DNA of 64,000 bases from Lepas anatifera (lineage: Eukaryota; Arthropoda; Thecostraca; Lepadidae). Every line of letters begins with the position of its first letter. The stretch's first letter is position 1. This document shows, piece after piece, positions 21,606 to 32,780 of this stretch. A program made the position numbers and the translations under genes. The notes under the pieces were generated by a model. That model was given only the letters and a program-made list of their open reading frames with translations. It made no database searches and was not told the DNA's origin. The stretch lies in contig JAOTON010001929.1 in the NCBI GenBank assembly GCA_034440635.1, positions 1,129,001-1,193,000 of the forward strand, read 5' to 3'.

Positions 21606-22425
21606 ACATTTGTAACTTACAGTCAGCATCTCATGCTGTGGGTGGAAAGTGACTGTATATTAAAATTTTCTGTGGTCTTTCACTCACCATTTATCATCAA
21701 GCTGAAACTTAAAAACTTTTAATCCAGCCAGTTTAGTTCTATGATTTGGAAAAATAAACTGAACTTTGCAATTTAACCATATGTTTTAAAGAAATTAATG
21801 ATTCTCTCTTACTCTTTTCGGGACGACACATTTTATCTATGTATAATTTTTAGAATTATTGGGGAATTTGAAGTTGTTTTGGTGTTTGAATTTGGTTTAG
21901 ACTGCCTTTGAAATTCTTGGATCAGAACTAAATTTTGAAAAAATATGGTCCAATTGTTTTTTAATTTTTAAATTTCAGATCAAATTTAGATTTCATGCAC
22001 AGATTTTGAACGAAAATGTCAAAAAACATATCAATACAAATTTTGAAAGGAATTGAGCTTAAACTACGAGAGATATTGGGTTATACATGAAGGCATTTAC
22101 GAGTGTGTCAAACATTTATATGCCCATAACTTTTTAAATGACCAACATATTTTAAATTTATTTTGTTCGTAGGAATCAGTGTACTATGTTACTTAAGAAT
22201 ATTTATATAGAGAAAAATATTTTGACCCCAAATAATTGAAAAATGTTAAACAATTTTAGATTATTTTCACCTCAAAAAATATCATGGCCTGAGGACCATT
22301 TAAACAAATTTTGAACAATACCCCTAATAAATACTAAACTTTTATTACTTGAATGTGACAAATAAAGCCTATGTCCTCAGGCTTATGCTCCACACGCTAT
22401 AATTGCCAGATGATTGCCTCTGGGA
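21606..22425. other. AT-rich intergenic sequence
   Basis: Strongly AT-rich, no gene seen; may include the remains of the retroelement whose 3' part follows. Confidence 0.45.
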
Positions 22426-22429
22426 AACG

Positions 22430-22880
22430 TTCCTCTCATCTTGGGCCATCAATTAGTCTGCGTTGGGGAACCAAATTATTTTTCCGACATCTGCAAGGTG
22501 GACTGCAGAACCAGATTGTTTTTCGAAATATTTGCGGCCATCGATTAAACCCCTGGGAATCAAGCAGCAGGCGAAGCAGAACGGAGGAGGTGAGCCTCAC
22601 TAGGCTTCGCATCAGACACTGTTATGCGACACACGCCCATTATCTGAACAGCGCCGCACCTATTACATGCCCTCAATGTGGCAGCCGCCTCACTGTGCAG
22701 CATGTTTTATCTGTTACTGACAGCTGCGACCAGCTGAGTCAAAGTCAGCGGCGTTTCTTCCCACCGGTTCCGCTGGGACAGATCCTAGGTAATGACGCAG
22801 TCGTGGATATTGGGAAGGTTTTATCGTACCTGAGAGAAGTTTGTTTTGATGTAATATACAGCCCCATTAGAAATTCTTAG
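22430..22880 (+). pseudogene. 3' end of a non-LTR retrotransposon ORF2
   Basis: The plus strand encodes VSLTRLRIRHCYATHAHYL, then CPQCGSRLTVQHVL, the zinc-binding tail that follows the RNase H domain in Jockey/I-related elements, and a short C-terminus ending at 22880. The same pattern (RLRLGHTRLTHSYIL, CDECDERLTMEHIL) occurs intact in the minus-strand element at 32781-33317, showing the two are related. RT and endonuclease are absent: a 5'-truncated copy. Confidence 0.7.
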
Positions 22881-23417
22881 ATATCACACCCTCTGTATAC
22901 GCCAACCTGGCTAATCAAGACAATCTTGGATTATTGATGGAACGATTTGATATGGTACAGACGGGGCGCGCTGCATTTGGCACATACTTCTCTCAATTCG
23001 AGGTCTCAAATTGTCTCAAATCCATGCTGAAGGTATGGGAGGCAGTATCAATTCAGTCGCAAATGTTTCAAACGCGTGCACTAACAATGGGCCAATTGCG
23101 ACCATTTGATACTGCATTTGAGACGATTGAAACGCCGGCAGTCTTAAATGAGCTTTCCCCCACCGCCACCAGGGCGGCGGCTGTGCAGGCGTGCACCCAG
23201 CATGCGTCGGCAGCGTGCCGGGCGACAGCGGTGGTGACGAGACGGAGGGAGGGGGTGGAAAGGAAAGTATTGACAGGCCTGCCGGCGCAATTGCAACCGT
23301 GCGTTGCTTCTAGCTGAAGCCGCTGTCAAGTGCTAGCATCCAAGCCTCGGGTGAGCTGCGCTGAACCATTGGTAGCAATCAATTTCGGTACATTAATGTT
23401 ACTTGCCCATCGACAGG

Positions 23418-23582
23418 CAGTGGCGGATCAAGAAAATCATCGGGTGGGGGAAGGCTAGTGGGCCCGAGCCTCACCCGCCAGTACCTCGGGTAGCCCCTCG
23501 CCTATGTATTAAGTATAGGAGCTCGGACATTTCGGGAGGGGGCTTGAGCCCCCTCCCCCAAGCCCCTATGGATTCACCACTG
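23418..23582. mobile_element. 165-bp MITE with 8-bp TSD
   Basis: Ends cagtggcggatcaag and gattcaccactg are inverted and flanked by perfect tcgacagg duplications (23410-23417, 23583-23590). Palindromic GC-rich interior around ctcgggtagcccctcgcc. Confidence 0.8.
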
Positions 23583-24005
23583 TCGACAGGGATATTGGCA
23601 ACATCTTCCCGTATGGAATCATGGGCTCACAATTAATTTTTCTCACGTATTCAATTGGTTCCATCCGTACTGAGCAAGGTTACCAGCGGCAACTAGTTTC
23701 GTAGTGTTGAGTAAGGTGATGGGGGTGAAGGGTACCATAAGTCCTCCCCCTCCCCCCGAGGAAGAGGGGTGAAGCAAACGCAACTTGGATTAATAATTAA
23801 TGAAAAACAGCTTTTGGCTTCATATAGCTATGGTCTCAACATTCTTCAAGCCTATCTTAGTACCCATTGCCTCGCTTCATTAGTTTACCGTAATAAAATA
23901 TAATCAACCACGCTAACTTGGAACACCGTTTCCTGGCATTGGCAGATACAAAGGGGGGACTAGGCGAGCTCAAACCCCGAAATTTCAGAGTGCTTATAGT
24001 TAATG

Positions 24006-24096
24006 CATAGGCGGAGGCTGTTCCGAGTGGTGGGGAGGGGCTCGAGCCCTCTAGTCCACCCCCACCTCGAAATGTTGTCCTGAATCCGCCACTGTT
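24006..24096. mobile_element. Short ggcggattcagg MITE fragment
   Basis: Facing ends ataggcggaggctgttccgag and tcctgaatccgccactg about 90 bp apart, related to the element at 23418. No clean target duplication found. Confidence 0.45.
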
Positions 24097-24219
24097 TCTG
24101 GGTTAATAGAGACACGTAAATGCTTCAAATTTTCAATGGACGTAGCCAAAACGCTCTGCACTTTCTTCCACTCATTGGAGGCGCGGGGGGGCATTCCGGC
24201 CATGGCTTCCAAAGCGCTA

Positions 24220-24745
24220 GAGTATGTATGTATGTATGTATTTTATTTCTTATTCATACACACAAAAGAGCACAACAATGTAAGGCAGGATTGGCGCAGA
24301 AGCACAAAGCTTAAGTCGTGGCGCCTCTCCTGCAATTGGGTTTACATGATACTACACAATAAGTCCCGCGTCACGCGCTTACCCAACGTCAGCCTACACC
24401 CGCGCCGCAGCCCGCCCGCCCGCCGCACCCCGAGCTGCCAGGGCCGCCACGATATAATTTTGCACACTGTTGGCCACTGCCCTGCCTTCCTCGTTGCTTA
24501 GTGTTTGGCCGTGTATGAGGATTTTCTCAGTGTTTAAGTTAATTGGCAGGATATATCTATGTAGGATGTTTCGAACGATTGCGAAGAGTTGTTGTCTTTT
24601 TTCATTGTATAATGGACAGTGCATTAGGAAATGTCGGGAGGTTTCTTCGGGAGAGCCGCATGGGCATGAAGGTGAATGTACTTTTTGAACCTGGTATTGG
24701 TAAGAGTTTAGGGGAGTGTGCCTGTTCTCAGTCTTGCGTGTAGTT
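24220..24745 (-). pseudogene. 3' end of a non-LTR retrotransposon with microsatellite tail
   Basis: On the minus strand the sequence reads LNSYQYQVQKVHSPSCPCG, then EETSRHFLMHCPLYNEKRQ and on to NYIVAALAAR, the conserved zinc-binding C-terminus of a LINE ORF2. A one-base loss breaks the frame in the preceding RLRTGH motif. The element ends in (TACA)n, seen on the plus strand as gtatgtatgtatgtat at 24225-24240, a 3' tail common in CR1/RTE-like elements. 5'-truncated. Confidence 0.75.
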
Positions 24746-25598
24746 GATTTCCGGATATTTTGCCCCCCAAACGCCGGAGAAGTTTTGGAAAAAAAGGTTT
24801 ACACTAGGCCTGCAGAGCAAAGTAATCTTCGCTCCCACCCCTCCCCCCCGAGAGCGGTCATGTACTCGGAGATGTAGCTTATACTAGGTTTGTCGAGCAC
24901 TGGAAAAAGGTGTTTACACTAGGTCTGTAGAGCAAAAATTTTCGCTGCCACCCCCCCCCAAGGAGGAGAGAGACAGGCATGGGTTTGGCCCCTTCCCCAA
25001 AAATCGGGTCTGCGTCGCTTAAACTTATATTTATCCCTACCGTGGCCACACGTTACACTAATGCTCGTGATATTAAATAAGGTGGCGGTGCCTCTCCCCC
25101 CTTTCTTCCGCTCCCAGAAGCTAAGGGCGCAACAAAACGCTATAAGATTAGATTCGATAATAAAGAACAGCCTCCGGCTTCTGTCTACCGTTTGAATAGT
25201 TGTGAAGCGTATTTTTATACCCTATCCCTGTTTCAAGATTTTGCCGTATTAAAACTGTAGTAAACACGCCAACCTGCAACATAGTTAATGGGTTAATAAA
25301 GACGTGTCAAGGCTTGAAATATTGCTGTGGACGTAGCTAAAGCTTTGCACCCAGTTTGAGTTAACACACCCTGGTCAAGAGCCCATAGGTTTTGAGGAGC
25401 ATGACCACAAATTGCACTCAGTTCCGTAATGTGAGATAAGCTGGGGATGACATTGGTTAACCCACAGGCCAGTTGTGAGGCGCGCCGCCACGGAATTTCG
25501 CAGGGGGGGCAGGCCCGGGCTGGTGCTGAGCCAGGGGAGGTGAATTTTGAGCATGTTCGGCACCTGACAGTATTCATGACGATGAACTCAAAAAATTA

Positions 25599-25642
25599 AC
25601 GGGGGGATGTCCCCCTGGTTGACCAACAGGACGTCCCCCCGT
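25599..25642. repeat. GC-rich inverted repeat
   Basis: ggggggatgtccccctggtt faces aacaggacgtcccccc about a short centre; a stable hairpin either as DNA or RNA. Likely the core of a short MITE. Confidence 0.6.
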
Positions 25643-26129
25643 CCCCCCGCTTTTTGTGTCAATGCCAGGGTTTAAAACAACTCTGCAGGGTTAAATATAT
25701 AATGAAGAGCAGCCTATGAGTTTTATTGCCCTACTCCTTGAGCATTTTTGAAGCATATTTCAATAACCATAACCGTGCTTAATTATTGTATCGCAATAAA
25801 GCTGTAAGAAACACGTCAATTCGTGGCATGGTTATTAAATACTAGTACGACGTCGAAATTTCGAGCGCCCATAGCCAAAGCCTTGCCAGCAACTGTAGTA
25901 AAATTGCGTTGGTCTAGATCTGATGGGCTCTCGATGAGCATAACGAGAATTTGCACTGCGTTTCCCAATGTTAATCGAGACTCGGAGTAGCATATCTCCT
26001 CACCACCCCGAGACCAATGGTCAAACAAAATTTTGCAGATATACATAGATTATTTGAGAAAAAACTCTTACGTTCATTTGATATCCATTATAGCTTTCTT
26101 GAATCACATATCAATGCCTCTAATGCTGT

Positions 26130-26397
26130 CATAGGCGGATCCAGGATTGCCGATCGAGGGGGGCACCTTCCCGGGGGCGCCATCCGGACCGGAAGGGGCG
26201 CCATCCGGACCAGGAGGGCGCCACTTATGACCGGCAAAAGCTATCAGGTGGGCGCCAAATCCTATCGGTGGGCGCCGACTTTCGCATCCTGGGGGGGGTG
26301 GGAAGCGACATTTCAGGGGGCGCCATCGACCTTTCAGGGGGGCGCCGAGGGTCGATCGGGGGGGCACGTGCCCCCTTGCCCCCTGGATCCGCCTATG
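26130..26397. mobile_element. hAT-like MITE family 1 (cataggcggatccagg)
   Basis: TIRs cataggcggatccagg and cctggatccgcctatg with a perfect 8-bp duplication aatgctgt (26122-26129, 26398-26405). Interior is a string of ggcgcc blocks. Five more copies lie in this window. Confidence 0.9.
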
Positions 26398-26418
26398 AAT
26401 GCTGTTTGGCTGCTTTAA

Positions 26419-27664
26419 CCCTATTTCCGGCAGGGGGGCTAATATTGCCCCCCCTAAGGTTTTTCAAGAATATCTCCGAAACGGCTTGCGATAGAACTTT
26501 GAAACTTTCTGACTTTTCCTAAAACTAGTACAGGCAGGTTTTCTGAAATTGTCAATATTATATATTTACCAGGGGCGGAGCTATGGCTGGGTTTTTTGGG
26601 GAGGTTCTATCCACAAACCAAGTATTATCGTATGCGATGGGTTCTTTGTAAAAGGAAGCCGTCTCTGCTGATCCTGATACCAGTTATATGGTTTTATTAT
26701 ATCATTTTTTATGTGAGATGATAGTGCATTCACAATTGTCACTATTTGTATTCATCAGGGGCGGTTACAGCAGTTCAAAATGGGGGGGAATGTTATCAAG
26801 AAGGACTAAACGTTAGTAAGTGAGAAGACTGCTTACAGCCGTGCCAGGGCGAATACAATTGGGTATATGAAAATTCAAAATAGTTATAACCAAATTCTAG
26901 ATTACCAGAGGCGTGTCCAGTCACTACACATTTTCAAAATGCATATTCCCAGCCAGTATCACCGCCGCGACTCAATATCGTTGTATATTAAAAATGTGTT
27001 TCCAATCACCCCCACCCGCCCCCCCCACGACGAGAGTCCTTGATCCGCCTATGTCACCCCCTTTCCCAGAGCTGCCATGGGAGGGTAAAAATTATCAGAA
27101 ATAAATTTCAACTAGTCGAGGGACTAATATACTCATGCATACCACTCGCATATTGTTGGGATGTATTTTACCCCACTGTTTTACCTTACTGCATCCGCCC
27201 CTGATGAGTTTTTCACTTTTTTTCATTTATTTATGTGTCAAAGATGCCAAGCAGTATATCACGGCTTCTAATCCGCGTAACAAAAACTTTTTAGGTTGTA
27301 TATATTTCCCCTCATAGTCCTGGTCCTGGAACTGCCATTGAATTTCGAATTTTTGCGTAACTCGAGTATATGACAATTTTGGGTCAATTATTTGTAAATC
27401 TGAACTAGTTTTGTGAAAATCGTACAACAGAGACAAGGGTTATGGAAAATCTAAAAATACACAAAAATTGTATATTTTGCACGACTTTCTCCTTAAAAAT
27501 CAAAATTTTGAAATTTTCTTTTTCAAAATAAAGTTTAGCGTCAGGGGAATCTATAGCACTTTGAATTTTCAAAATCGGCCGGTTAGATTACGAGATCTTA
27601 GGGGGGCCGATATTGCCCCCCCCTGCCGGAAATAGGGGTAGCCGGGAGCCTGACGGAAATAGGG
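26419..27664. mobile_element. piggyBac-like non-autonomous element
   Basis: Begins TTAA-ccctatttccggcagg and ends in cggaaataggg-TTAA (TTAA at 26415-26418 and 27665-27668). CCC-initial TIRs with a TTAA target are diagnostic of the piggyBac superfamily. A second inner copy of the right terminus (27600-27638) pairs with the left end over about 45 bp, so the right end is duplicated. Interior AT-rich without transposase; it holds partial CAGGGGCGG-type MITE ends at 26574, 26756 and 27190. Confidence 0.8.
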
Positions 27665-28870
27665 TTAACTGTGTTTTAACTGTATAAACCCTGCAACATG
27701 GATCACTGTTCCGGGGTAAAAAAGACTCGGGGAGCTTTGCAATTTTGTGTGAAGGTCTGTTAACAAGCAAAGCTAGTAGCAAAAATAGTCTTCTTTGATT
27801 CGCGTTAAAACGGCTTTAAATTATTTTACACAAATCAAATTTTAAAATTATCAATACCAACAACAATATTTGCTTTTAATAGACAAAAATTTATAGCAGC
27901 CGTAGACGGCGAACTAAAGACAAATAGTTTAGGAAGAAAATAATCATCATCACGTTTAGGAAGAAAATAAAGAAAAAATTTACTGAATCATCATATGGTT
28001 TTTAATACTTTTTAGCCTTCAGGCTACTAAAGCTTGTGCTTCTGCTCGGTTGCATTTTTCTTCAGACACTAGTGGCGCACACTTGTTTTTTATCTTTATT
28101 ATTCTTCTTGGTCGGCACTAGAAACTGGAGTTTTTGCTGGGCGTTTCCCGTCTGGTGGCGCTAGTGGGCTCAGTGCTATGAGCTTTCGCGAGCTTTGCGC
28201 CAGAATCTAACAGATAGTGATGGACAGAATGAAGTGCGCTTGCAGTGTGTGTATAGTTGTAAAGTGTTCCGAGACTAAAAACATGTATATTTCTCTTTTG
28301 GTCGTTTGACTTGCGCAATAGCATAATATAGGAGAATAAAAGGAATGCAAGTAGTGACGCTCATGCTCAATTTTTTTATTTTTATACCAGATCCACTAAT
28401 AGGTACTTGTAGTCTGCTTCAAGTGTAGTTTTTCCAGTTGTCCATCTCCTGCTAGAAACTGGATAAATGAGTACATTCGGTGTATGGGATGATGTGCCGA
28501 AACAATTGTTATCTATGTTTTTTTTCAATACATATAGAACAAAATTGGAGGAAAAAATATAATAAAGATCTCGCTAAATTTTTTTGATTTAGCATTTGGT
28601 TGCAAGCTTCACGTTCAAATTGATTTAAAATGAGACACAGAGTTACGAACGCAAACACAGAAGCTAGTGACAGCTGTTGCAACCAGCTAGAGATGCCAGT
28701 TTTTCAATTTTCATCAACATTATTTCAGCTCAGCAAGTGTCCAGGCTGCCGAGGTGCAAAGGGGAGGTCCACCATGGATGCATCTGATAGATCAAAGGGG
28801 AAAGATCCTCTCAAACTAATCTTGGCTCCCCCAATTGATTCTTGGGCTCCAAAAACGGTTCTTGGCTCCC

Positions 28871-29129
28871 CATAAGCGGATCCAGGGGGCAGAGGTGCAA
28901 GTGCCCTCCTTTCGATTAACCCTCGGTGCCCACTGAAATGGTCATGGCGCCCCCTGAAAGGTCGATGGCACCCCCTAAAATTCCACTTCCCACCACCCCC
29001 TCCTCGAATGCGAAAATAAGCGCCCCCGGTAGGATTTTGCGCCCACCGGTTAGGTTTTGACAGGTCAAAAGTGGCGTCCCTCGGGGAAGTGCCCTCCTCC
29101 CTCTTTTGGCAATCCTGGATACGCCTATC
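28871..29129. mobile_element. MITE family 1, copy in left arm
   Basis: Ends cataagcggatccaggggg and aatcctggatacgcctat; interior ggcgcc/cgcccc blocks as in 26130-26397. The target duplication is no longer clear. Confidence 0.75.
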
Positions 29130-29201
29130 CTCTTGGTTCCCTAAAATGCAACTGATGCTCTTTTAATGTTTATCTTCCCCTCCCCTGCAAACAGGGTAAC
29201 C

Positions 29202-29471
29202 TAGGGGCGTAGCCAAGGGGGGGAGGAAGGGACAGCCGCCCCTCCCTGAGGGCCCGAAGGGCCCCTGAGGACACGATCCGTGCGATGGGCGGCTCGTCTG
29301 CACCATGCTCTGTGGCCAAATTTGGCACTTTATACCAGACAGGGCCCTGTTCAGCACTCTATTCAGTAACAAGGAGGGCCCTTTTTACCCATCAGGGCCA
29401 TTTTGGGGCTGTCGCAGGGGCCCTTTTCGAGGTGCCACCCCTTCCTGAGCGAAATCCTGGCTACGCCCCTG
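29202..29471. mobile_element. MITE family 3 (caggggcgtagcca), left arm
   Basis: Inverted ends taggggcgtagccaagg and tggctacgcccctg, flanked by diverged gggtaacc/cggtaaac. Its partner is 48014-48298 in the right arm. Confidence 0.7.
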
Positions 29472-30363
29472 CGGTAAACGGAGTATATGCCCCCCCCCCC
29501 GATTGAGAACTCATCCCTTTTACCCTGCACCCAGGTTCCGGCTAGAACCGCCCCAGCGCATCGCCCCCTTTTCCGCTTGGAGCGTCAGCTTATTTCATTC
29601 ACTCGACGCAAAACCTGGCGTCTCACTGTGTGACTTGGCAGCCCTGGTTATCAGAAACATCTTATTTACACATATACTTTCTTTCCATTCAGGTTATCGT
29701 AATTTGCTCCGTCAGATTAGTACGTGGCACGTCTAGGCAGTGTGGAGAAAGTGTAAATACAACGTGATTGCGTTTCTGGATCAGGGACATTGTTAGCTTT
29801 ATATTCCAGCGCCATGGGTGGAAATCCCGCGGGGGTTGGGAAGTCAGGACACCTTGGAATTTGGGTCTCCCATAGGCTTTGTATAGGGCTTGTATGGCCG
29901 TACAAACGTTAACCTACCCAGGACCCCCTGGATCGAGAAGAGACTTCCAGCCATGTCCAGCGCAAATATTCACTTATATTTAGTTGTAGCTTGAAAAGCT
30001 ATGTTTCCAACACTATATGTAATTTTCGTGCTAGATGTATTTTTCTCTTTCAAATTTTCGTGCTAAGGAGCGACAAACACGGTACATGCACTTCTCCTTT
30101 GTCCTGTGAAACAAAAGTGCAAAAGGAGGTTAAATAGCAGAAGAGGAAAAACGCATGAAAATCCATGTTGGATAAAAATCCAGGCCACACATTACTTGCA
30201 AAATACCATTTACCAGGCCGCCACGCACTGACATGTATCATTCTCATCGATGAAGATAACACACACTGCAACGTCAGGGAACATATGCCACGTAAACAGA
30301 TTGGAAACCAGAAAATTTAAGAGCTATAAAGAAGCTCTGAATCGTAACAAAAGCATATTTTGA

Positions 30364-30965
30364 CAATGTGCCCACTCAACATCGCTGAGAGGTTTAAGCA
30401 ACTTACAAATACGACCGCCTTGTAGGCGGTCTCGCCAGCAGCAGCAGGTTAGGACGCTGTTCTAAATGCAGTAAAAGCACGTCACGCGCGTGAAAGAAAA
30501 TAACCTACTTAAAATTCGAGTCAATGTTGCGGCTAATTACTGAAAAGCGAGATGCGGCTGCTCAATGAAATACGAATCGAGCCAGGCCATTTACGGCTAA
30601 AGTGTTGATTTTACTGCCGCAGTCAGTTTCCAGGGAACATCGATATTCAAACACGGACGAAGAACAATGTGCCCACTCAACATCGCTGAGAGGATTAAGC
30701 AACTTACAAATGTGACCGCCTTATAGGCGGTCTCGCCAGCAGCAGCAGGTTAGGACGCTGTTCTAAATGTAGCAAAACCACAGCACGCGCGTGAAAGAAA
30801 ATAACCTACTTAAAATTCGAGTCAAAGTTGCGGCTAATTATTGAAAAACGAGATGCGGCTGCTCAATGAAATACGAATCGAGCCAGGCCATTTACGGTTA
30901 AAGCGTTAATTTTACTGCCGCAGTCAGATTCCAGGGAACATCGATATTCAAACACGGACGAAGAA
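30364..30965. repeat. Tandem duplication of a 301-bp unit
   Basis: The phrase caatgtgcccactcaacatc begins at 30364 and 30665. Each unit includes a hairpin gaccgcctt.taggcggtc and a cacgcgcgtg palindrome. The right arm has only one copy (about 46840-47130), so the change in copy number followed the formation of the arms. Confidence 0.85.
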
Positions 30966-31124
30966 CACTTTGGAATTAGACTGTGCAATACCAAAGTGGG
31001 TCCGATGGCACTACCTATGAAAATGTAGATGCCGCCACTGAGAGTACGCTGTGGCGACATCTAGGTGTTTAAGGGCACTTCAGCTTCTTTGGCTATATGT
31101 GGGTGTGGCGACATCTACATTTGG

Positions 31125-31226
31125 CAAGCAAGCTAGCTTCTGGTGTCGATGACAGCAAAACAGCTTGCGTGGCGACATCTACATTTGGCAAGCAAGCTGT
31201 TTTGCTGTCATCGGCACCAGAAGCTA
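31125..31226. repeat. Long hairpin
   Basis: agcttctggtgtcgatgaca...aaaacagcttg faces caagctgttttgctgtcat...ccagaagct, a stem of about 35 bp around a 30-base loop containing gtggcgacatctacatttgg, which itself is repeated nearby. Confidence 0.8.
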
Positions 31227-31940
31227 ACCACATTGCGGTGTAAGACTAAGAACTCAGAAATCTATAGATTGGGCGAGTAGGTTCCCAGCTCAGTAGCCAC
31301 ACATACACTAATGGGTAGCCCTGATGGCAGGCCACAGAGAAGGAGATCTCTCTTCTCACTCATAACTGGCAAGAAAATAAGATGTGTCTTCTAGTCCAGT
31401 GTTTGATCAGCTCCAAGCCCCTTCATTGACTGGTGTTAAAAAGTTATCCCCTGGTTTGTGATAGGATGTACATCCTGAGGTCTTGATGTAGATCTTGCTG
31501 TAGTCTTCTAATGACACCTGATGTTACATTACTGGAAAAGCAAAAGACATGTATTAAAAAGAAAGCAAGCATAAGACATAACACATTCTTCAGCAGCTAT
31601 CACAGCTTTTCACGTTGCCAGAGTTTGAGGCCAGAGTTCCAAGATCCGAGTCACTCAGATATTTTAAACCGAAATTTCTTATAAGATAGCCAGTGCTGGA
31701 TATCAAACTTGAAATATTCAAAATTCTCTCCATATGCTGTCCAAAAGGGTGCATTGTTTAAGACAAACATTGCGCATGAACATAATAATATGAAGCAGTT
31801 CAGTTCACTGTTCAGAGGTCATGGTAAAAAATATGAGATAGTTTGTGCCCATGACACAAAGCACCAAAACATAATTAGTCAAAATATTTTAAGTAGGCAC
31901 ATCCCTGTTTTCTATTCCTGCCCAAGAACATAGGACTAGG

Positions 31941-32250
31941 CCAGTCTGCAAAGTATAGCAGCAGGCCAGACAAGTCGCACCAGCCACCCATAATTATCAC
32001 ACCAATTCGCACTGCCAGTCACCAAAAATTTGCACCAATCCGCAATATAACAGGGAGGAAAACACACCCATGGTTGAAGAATTCAGTTTTTCACTTCTCC
32101 CACATGATTTTGTTGATTTTTAGTGTTGCCTTCCTCACACCAGACTCACAAATTCGCACCAAGGTGGTAAAATTTTCACCATTCGCTCCTGTCTCAAAGG
32201 GCACTCAGACTGATGAGATCTCATCAAAAGTGCCATACTTTGCAAACTGG
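31941..32250. mobile_element. hAT-like MITE family 2 (ccagtctgcaaag), left arm
   Basis: TIRs ccagtctgcaaagtat and atactttgcaaactgg, with perfect 8-bp duplication ggactagg (31933-31940, 32251-32258). Both subterminal regions contain several direct gcacca motifs, likely transposase-binding repeats. Partner in right arm: 45674-45984. Confidence 0.9.
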
Positions 32251-32780
32251 GGACTAGGAACTGTTACACACGGCAGTGATTCAGCAGTGATGCTGAGAGT
32301 GAGTTTAAACAATATTTCAAAATGCTTTAAACGTAACAAGACACAAAAATGTACCTTCTTTAAAACAAACATGAGAACAAAAAAGCCAGGGCCATTAAGA
32401 AAAGGCATAATGAAACAATCAAACTCCTACGATAGGGCTCATGAATGCTATGTCTACATAAGCCAATTAGATAAACATAAATTTGGTGCAATATCAAATT
32501 TATCTTACATTTGTTTTATCTGTAACTCATGTTCCCTTCAACCGTCCTAAGCACTACAAAGCAATACACCTATCATTCACAAGAATTTAACCTCTATGTG
32601 TTTGTTTGTGGGTTGAGACACACAACCTCTGGGGTTCAGGTGTCTGTATCCTGAAAGCACCAAAAGGGGATGGGGGGTGGCCCGCTGTGGCCAGTCAATA
32701 GGGAGTCAACACATCACATGATAGTTTGAACATTTTCAATCACTTTTTAAATTATCAGAAACTTAGTCAAACATAACATG

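Larger units (their letters stand above)
23760..26000. repeat. Old tandem duplication, about three diverged units
   Basis: Similar text recurs around 23795-24165, 25150-25450 and 25690-25980: an aacagcctttgg-like start, an aataaagctgta/aacacgccaac middle, gtggacgtagccaaagcttgca and an attgcactc/gtaatgtgaga end. The last two units are about 540 bp apart; the first is separated by the nested LINE and MITEs. Divergence is high. Confidence 0.5.
28111..32598 (+). repeat. Left arm of the giant inverted repeat
   Basis: Matches 45331-49419 in reverse complement throughout. Differences from the right arm include small indels and an extra 301-bp unit (30364-30965). No reading frame here looks like a real gene: conserved short frames exist in both arms only because the arms are copies. 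The inner edge falls at gaatttaacctcta. Confidence 0.8.

Noticed and set aside
24225..24240. Microsatellite or CRISPR-like repeat
   Set aside because: It is a plain gtat repeat serving as a LINE 3' tail; no spacer structure anywhere in the window.
26574..27207. caggggcgg-ended MITE nested in the piggyBac-like element
   Set aside because: Facing ends exist at 26756 and 27190-27203, but the flanking 8-mers (gtattcat, atgagttt) do not match, so the two ends may not belong together.
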